From Tipula vernalis (lineage: Eukaryota > Arthropoda > Insecta > Diptera > Tipulidae), in assembly GCA_958295665.1 (NCBI GenBank), contig OY282560.1, positions 28,075,992-28,139,991 on the forward strand: a stretch of DNA of 64,000 nt. The letters are read 5' to 3'. Below, piece after piece: positions 60,583 to 64,000 of this stretch. Positions within the stretch are counted from its first letter, which is position 1; each line of letters opens with the position of its first letter. Below the pieces are notes generated by a model that did no database searches, had not been told where the DNA came from, and was given only the letters and a program-made list of their open reading frames with translations. A program made the translations under genes and the position numbers.

Positions 60583-60617
<35 letters not shown>

Positions 60618-60892
60618 CTTAGTATAACATCAGTAATCATCATTTACATTACATCTGCCTTTTGATGTAAGATTATGAACTTACAGCTTACAATTCAAAA
60701 TAAAGCATACTTATAAGTAATACTTTGATATGCCTAAACATTAATTAATAATTTCAATTTCTTACTCTACTACCCCTTATAATATCAACAAGAATAAACT
60801 AAGACAGCAATCGTTATTTCCCAATACGAATATAATTCAATAATAACGAAAGGATTGAAATTTTAAATTATTGTGGAAATTATAAGTCTAGT

Positions 60893-61474
60893 CTATTGGC
60901 TTACCAATCTACCGGATCTAGTTGTCTTCGAAATGTTTGAACTTGATGGGATATTAATAGTTTCGGGTATTTCCTTGTTACCAGCATTGGTAATTGCTTC
61001 CGAATGTGATGACGTAGGAACCTCTGTATTATTTACGTGTGCAGTTTGATTTGAATTCGTTGCAGTGACTGTTTCATCAAGATCTAATAAAGCTTTACTG
61101 GGAAAGTCTGCTTTTGTTTTATTGATGTATGCATGATTTCGTCGCAAGTTTTGTCCTTGATTAGTTTGAATTATAAGTGATAGCGGATTTCTTGATACAT
61201 CAGTTACTTTTGCTCCGACCCACTCACGATGATTAACTTGAACTCTGACGTTATCTCCCTTAGTTGGTAAGTCACTGCGTTTTTTCGAATATTTATCTGC
61301 GTACAATTTTTGTTTCGCTCTGTTTTCTTTAATGTGTTGTGATACCTCGTTGAATACTTTTGGTTTAAGTAATTCGTTTGTCATATATTAACTGAGAGTT
61401 AGTAATTCGACTTTGCAATTTTTGATTTGGCGAAATATTACCCAAACCAGGCGTATTGCGATGATTCAATAGTG

Positions 61475-61543
<69 letters not shown>

Positions 61544-63900
61544 TATTATCCATGATACACTTTTTTATCATATTTTTCGCTGTCTGGATATATCGTTCTG
61601 CTAATCCATTTGCTCGAGGAAACCCTGGACTCGATGTACGATGTTCGAACTTCCAATTTCTAGCGAAATCTTTGAATAGTTTTGACGAATATTGCGATCC
61701 ATTGTCCGATTCAACAATTTCTGGTGCTCCATGTACTGAGAAAATACGTTTTAAAAATGTTATCACTTCTTCTGATGTGGAATTGAACGACGAATTGACG
61801 TTTTTCTACGTCGAAGAACCCGGAATAACTATCTGCCAAGACAATTTAATTATTTCCGTGTATAGTACATATATCACTCGCAACAATTTGAAATGGATAT
61901 TGTGAACCTCTTTTGACATTATTGGCTCCCTAATATTTCTTTTTTGTGTTTTTTGACATGTTAAACACTTTTCAACATAGTTCTTGATGTCATTGTTCAT
62001 GCCATACCAGTACAGAGATTGTCTGGCTCTGCTTTGACAGGATTGTATACCTGTATGACCTTGGTGGATACAACTTAACATTCTGTTAATTTGACTGTGT
62101 GGTACGACTACTTTGTGACCTTTGAAAATAAGTCCTTTATAAGTGGATAATTCTTCTCTGAAATTCCAATAGTTCTGTGCTTCTTTTCGGCCAACCAGTT
62201 GTAATTGTTTTTGTTAGAGATTGTAGCTCGTTATCTTGTCGTGTTGCTTCCACCATGTCTGTGTAGCATTCCTGTGTCATAGGCAATATTATTTGAACTT
62301 CGAGATTGAGTTCATCGTCATCTGTTGAAGTTTCATTGATGCAGTCTCTGCTTAACGTATCTGCCAAATATAATTCAGTACCTTTTTTATATGTTACCTT
62401 AGGATTGTATTGAATAACTTCTAACAAAATCCGTTGAAGTCTTGGAGGTGCACTATGGATCGATTTCTTGAAGATCGACTCCAAAGGTTTATGGTCTGTT
62501 TCGATGGTTAACCGTTTACCATACACATACTCATGAAATTTATTGCACCCGATTTTGATCGCCAGCGCTTCTTTTTCAATTTGTGGATACAGTGGTTGAC
62601 ATTTTGTTAAAGCCTTTGTTACATATGCTATAGGACGTCCATCTTGAATCAGAGTAGCCCCCATAGCTTTTGAACTAGCATCTACTGTTAGTAAGACATC
62701 GTTATTTACATTGTAATATGCGAGTACCGGTGATGTTTTCAATAGTGTTTTGATTTTTTCAAAAGCGCTTGTATGATATGCTTCCCAATTCCGACAACAT
62801 CTTTGCTTAGTAGTTCTCGTAATGGATCAGTTATTGATGACAAATTAGGAATAAATTTATGGAGGTATGATACCATTCCCCATATTCTTTGCAATTCTTC
62901 CTTATTTGTTGGTTGTTTCAATCTATTTATGGCCTCGACCTTATCCGGATCAGCGTCGATACCATTAGCCGTTAAAATATGGCCTAAAAACTTGATGGAC
63001 TCTTTTTTAAACTGACATTTGTCTTTATTTAATACTATACCGGCTGTTTTAAATTTTTCAAACACCTTTAGCGTTATCTCATCTAGTTTTTCTTACGACG
63101 TAGCGTAAATGAGAAGGTCGTCCATAGAGCACTCGACGTTCTCGATATCTTGAAGTAACGATGACATCATCTCTTGGAACACCTCAGGTGTGGATGAAAG
63201 ACCAAAAGGCAATCTTGTACAGCAATATCTACCCCCTGGCGTTGCAAAGGTTAAGTATTTCTCCATCCTTTTGCTTACCTTTATTTACCAAAAACCTTTG
63301 TTGCAATCTAGCTTGGTAAACAATTTTGCGCCATATATTTTTGCTGCGATTTCTTCTAACGTATTTAGAGGATAGTGGCGTCGTTTTATACATTTGTTCA
63401 CATCAGTCGGATCAATGCATATTCGAATTTTTTTATTCTTTTTAACCACGACCATTGGGCTAACTACTGGAGTAGGCTCTGTCATTTTTTTGATTACACC
63501 GATTTTTTCCATTTTTATCAGTTCCTGTTGTTTTACTTCCTCTTTAATTGCTAGTGGAACTTTCCGTGCTGGTTTAATGTCGAATGATGGATTGTCTATG
63601 AGATCTATGTCGTACTCAAAGTTTTTAACGCATCCGAGACCTTGATATTGCTCGGGTAATTTCACTTCATTTATTTGACTTATGAAATTTAGTTTCTTAG
63701 CACTGTCTTATCCAATTATAGTAATCATTGGCTTATGAACTATTTTAAAAGTAGTTACTGGATGCTGATTTGCCCCGTTCGAGCAGATTGTTTTAATTTC
63801 ACCAAGCACTTGCATTTTGTGATCCGTAAAAGACACAATATATTTAGTTTCGCTGGAATTAATTTGTATTTTTTGACGATTTTGCTTGATTTTCAGCCAT
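60893..63900 (-). pseudogene. Gypsy pol, block B copy
   Basis: Same domains as 31655-35680: RT from 63665, with the same stop after DCNKGFW near 63285; RNase H around 62740-62140; H2C2 near 62040; integrase core 61766-61550. Here the 64-bp TA array keeps the integrase frame open into [17 protein letters not shown], unlike block A. A separate frameshift near 62170-62190 (13 bp missing relative to A) breaks the RNase H/integrase linker. Confidence 0.8.
61477..61540. repeat. (TA)n microsatellite, 64 bp
   Basis: Exact positional counterpart of the 1,062-bp array at 32244-33305, with identical flanks (GTGCG on the left, CAGTATTATCCATG on the right). Confidence 0.95.
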
Positions 63901-64000
63901 TACATTGCATCTTGCGCCAGTGTCGATTTTGACTTTAGTATTTTTACTATTAATCGTAATATTTTCAATCCAATCACTCTCAGATTGAATATTATCCCAT

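Larger units (their letters stand above)
53315..64000 (+). repeat. Segmental duplication block B (copy of 24680-35791)
   Basis: Starts at the same base as block A (CGAGTATTTTTCATTC) and continues to the window edge, which matches 35791. Direct orientation, separated from the start of A by about 28.6 kb. Base differences are sparse. If the duplication extends as far as block A does, F-box gene sequence would be expected about 2.5 kb beyond the right edge; this is inference. Confidence 0.95.
60526..64000 (-). mobile_element. Gypsy-type LTR retrotransposon (Mag-like), block B copy, runs off right edge
   Basis: The 3' LTR is 60526-60653 (128 bp, longer than in A because of an AT-run) and is preceded by CACGG at 60521-60525, the same target as in block A. 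The polypurine side and pol follow to the edge; gag and the 5' LTR lie outside. Confidence 0.92.

Overview
The window is eukaryotic, intron-bearing, AT-rich DNA from an insect, most probably a dipteran. This rests on its transposon set (maT and irritans-like mariners, Mag-like Gypsy, Copia, an RNase H-bearing LINE, a Penelope fragment, PIF/Harbinger) and on an F-box/leucine-rich-repeat gene family. The species cannot be named from the sequence. Only two intact host genes are visible, the paralogous F-box/LRR genes at 10644-11954 and 38355-39674. A third F-box copy at about 47.2-48.1 kb is broken, and a condensin CAP-D2-like pseudogene lies at 13.4-16.5 kb. Nearly everything else is mobile DNA or its remains.

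Layout. 1-1578: start of a PIF/Harbinger element running off the left edge, with a dead maT transposon inside it. 1822-13236: duplication block C (two small MITE-like insertions, an old Gypsy pol relic, a degenerate Copia at 5578-10039, F-box gene 1). 13.4-16.5 kb: CAP-D2-like pseudogene split by a 5'-truncated LINE. 16.5-18.9 kb: homopolymer-rich non-coding DNA. 18948-24589: full-length LINE with exact target-site duplication. 24680-41109: block A (minisatellites, a PIF/Harbinger derivative, an old Gypsy relic, a 5.6 kb Mag-like Gypsy carrying a 1,062 bp TA array, F-box gene 2). 41.1-53.3 kb: nested MITEs, a CR1/Jockey-group LINE relic, a mariner, a Penelope GIY-YIG fragment, the F-box pseudogene and a second Mag-like Gypsy. 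53315-64000: block B, a direct, nearly identical copy of 24680-35791 that continues past the right edge.

History. Blocks C and A share the F-box gene and its flanks but not their large LTR elements. Blocks A and B share the same Gypsy insertion with the same 5-bp target duplication (CACGG). The order read from this is: C/A duplication, Copia into C and Gypsy into the A/B ancestor, A/B duplication, then private events (a 438 bp MITE in A, a 1.19 kb foldback element in B, and a roughly 1 kb TA-array length change). Block B would be expected to carry another F-box gene beyond the window. I see no complete new multigene system; the most unusual content is this datable stack of nested insertions around an amplifying, fast-changing F-box/LRR family.
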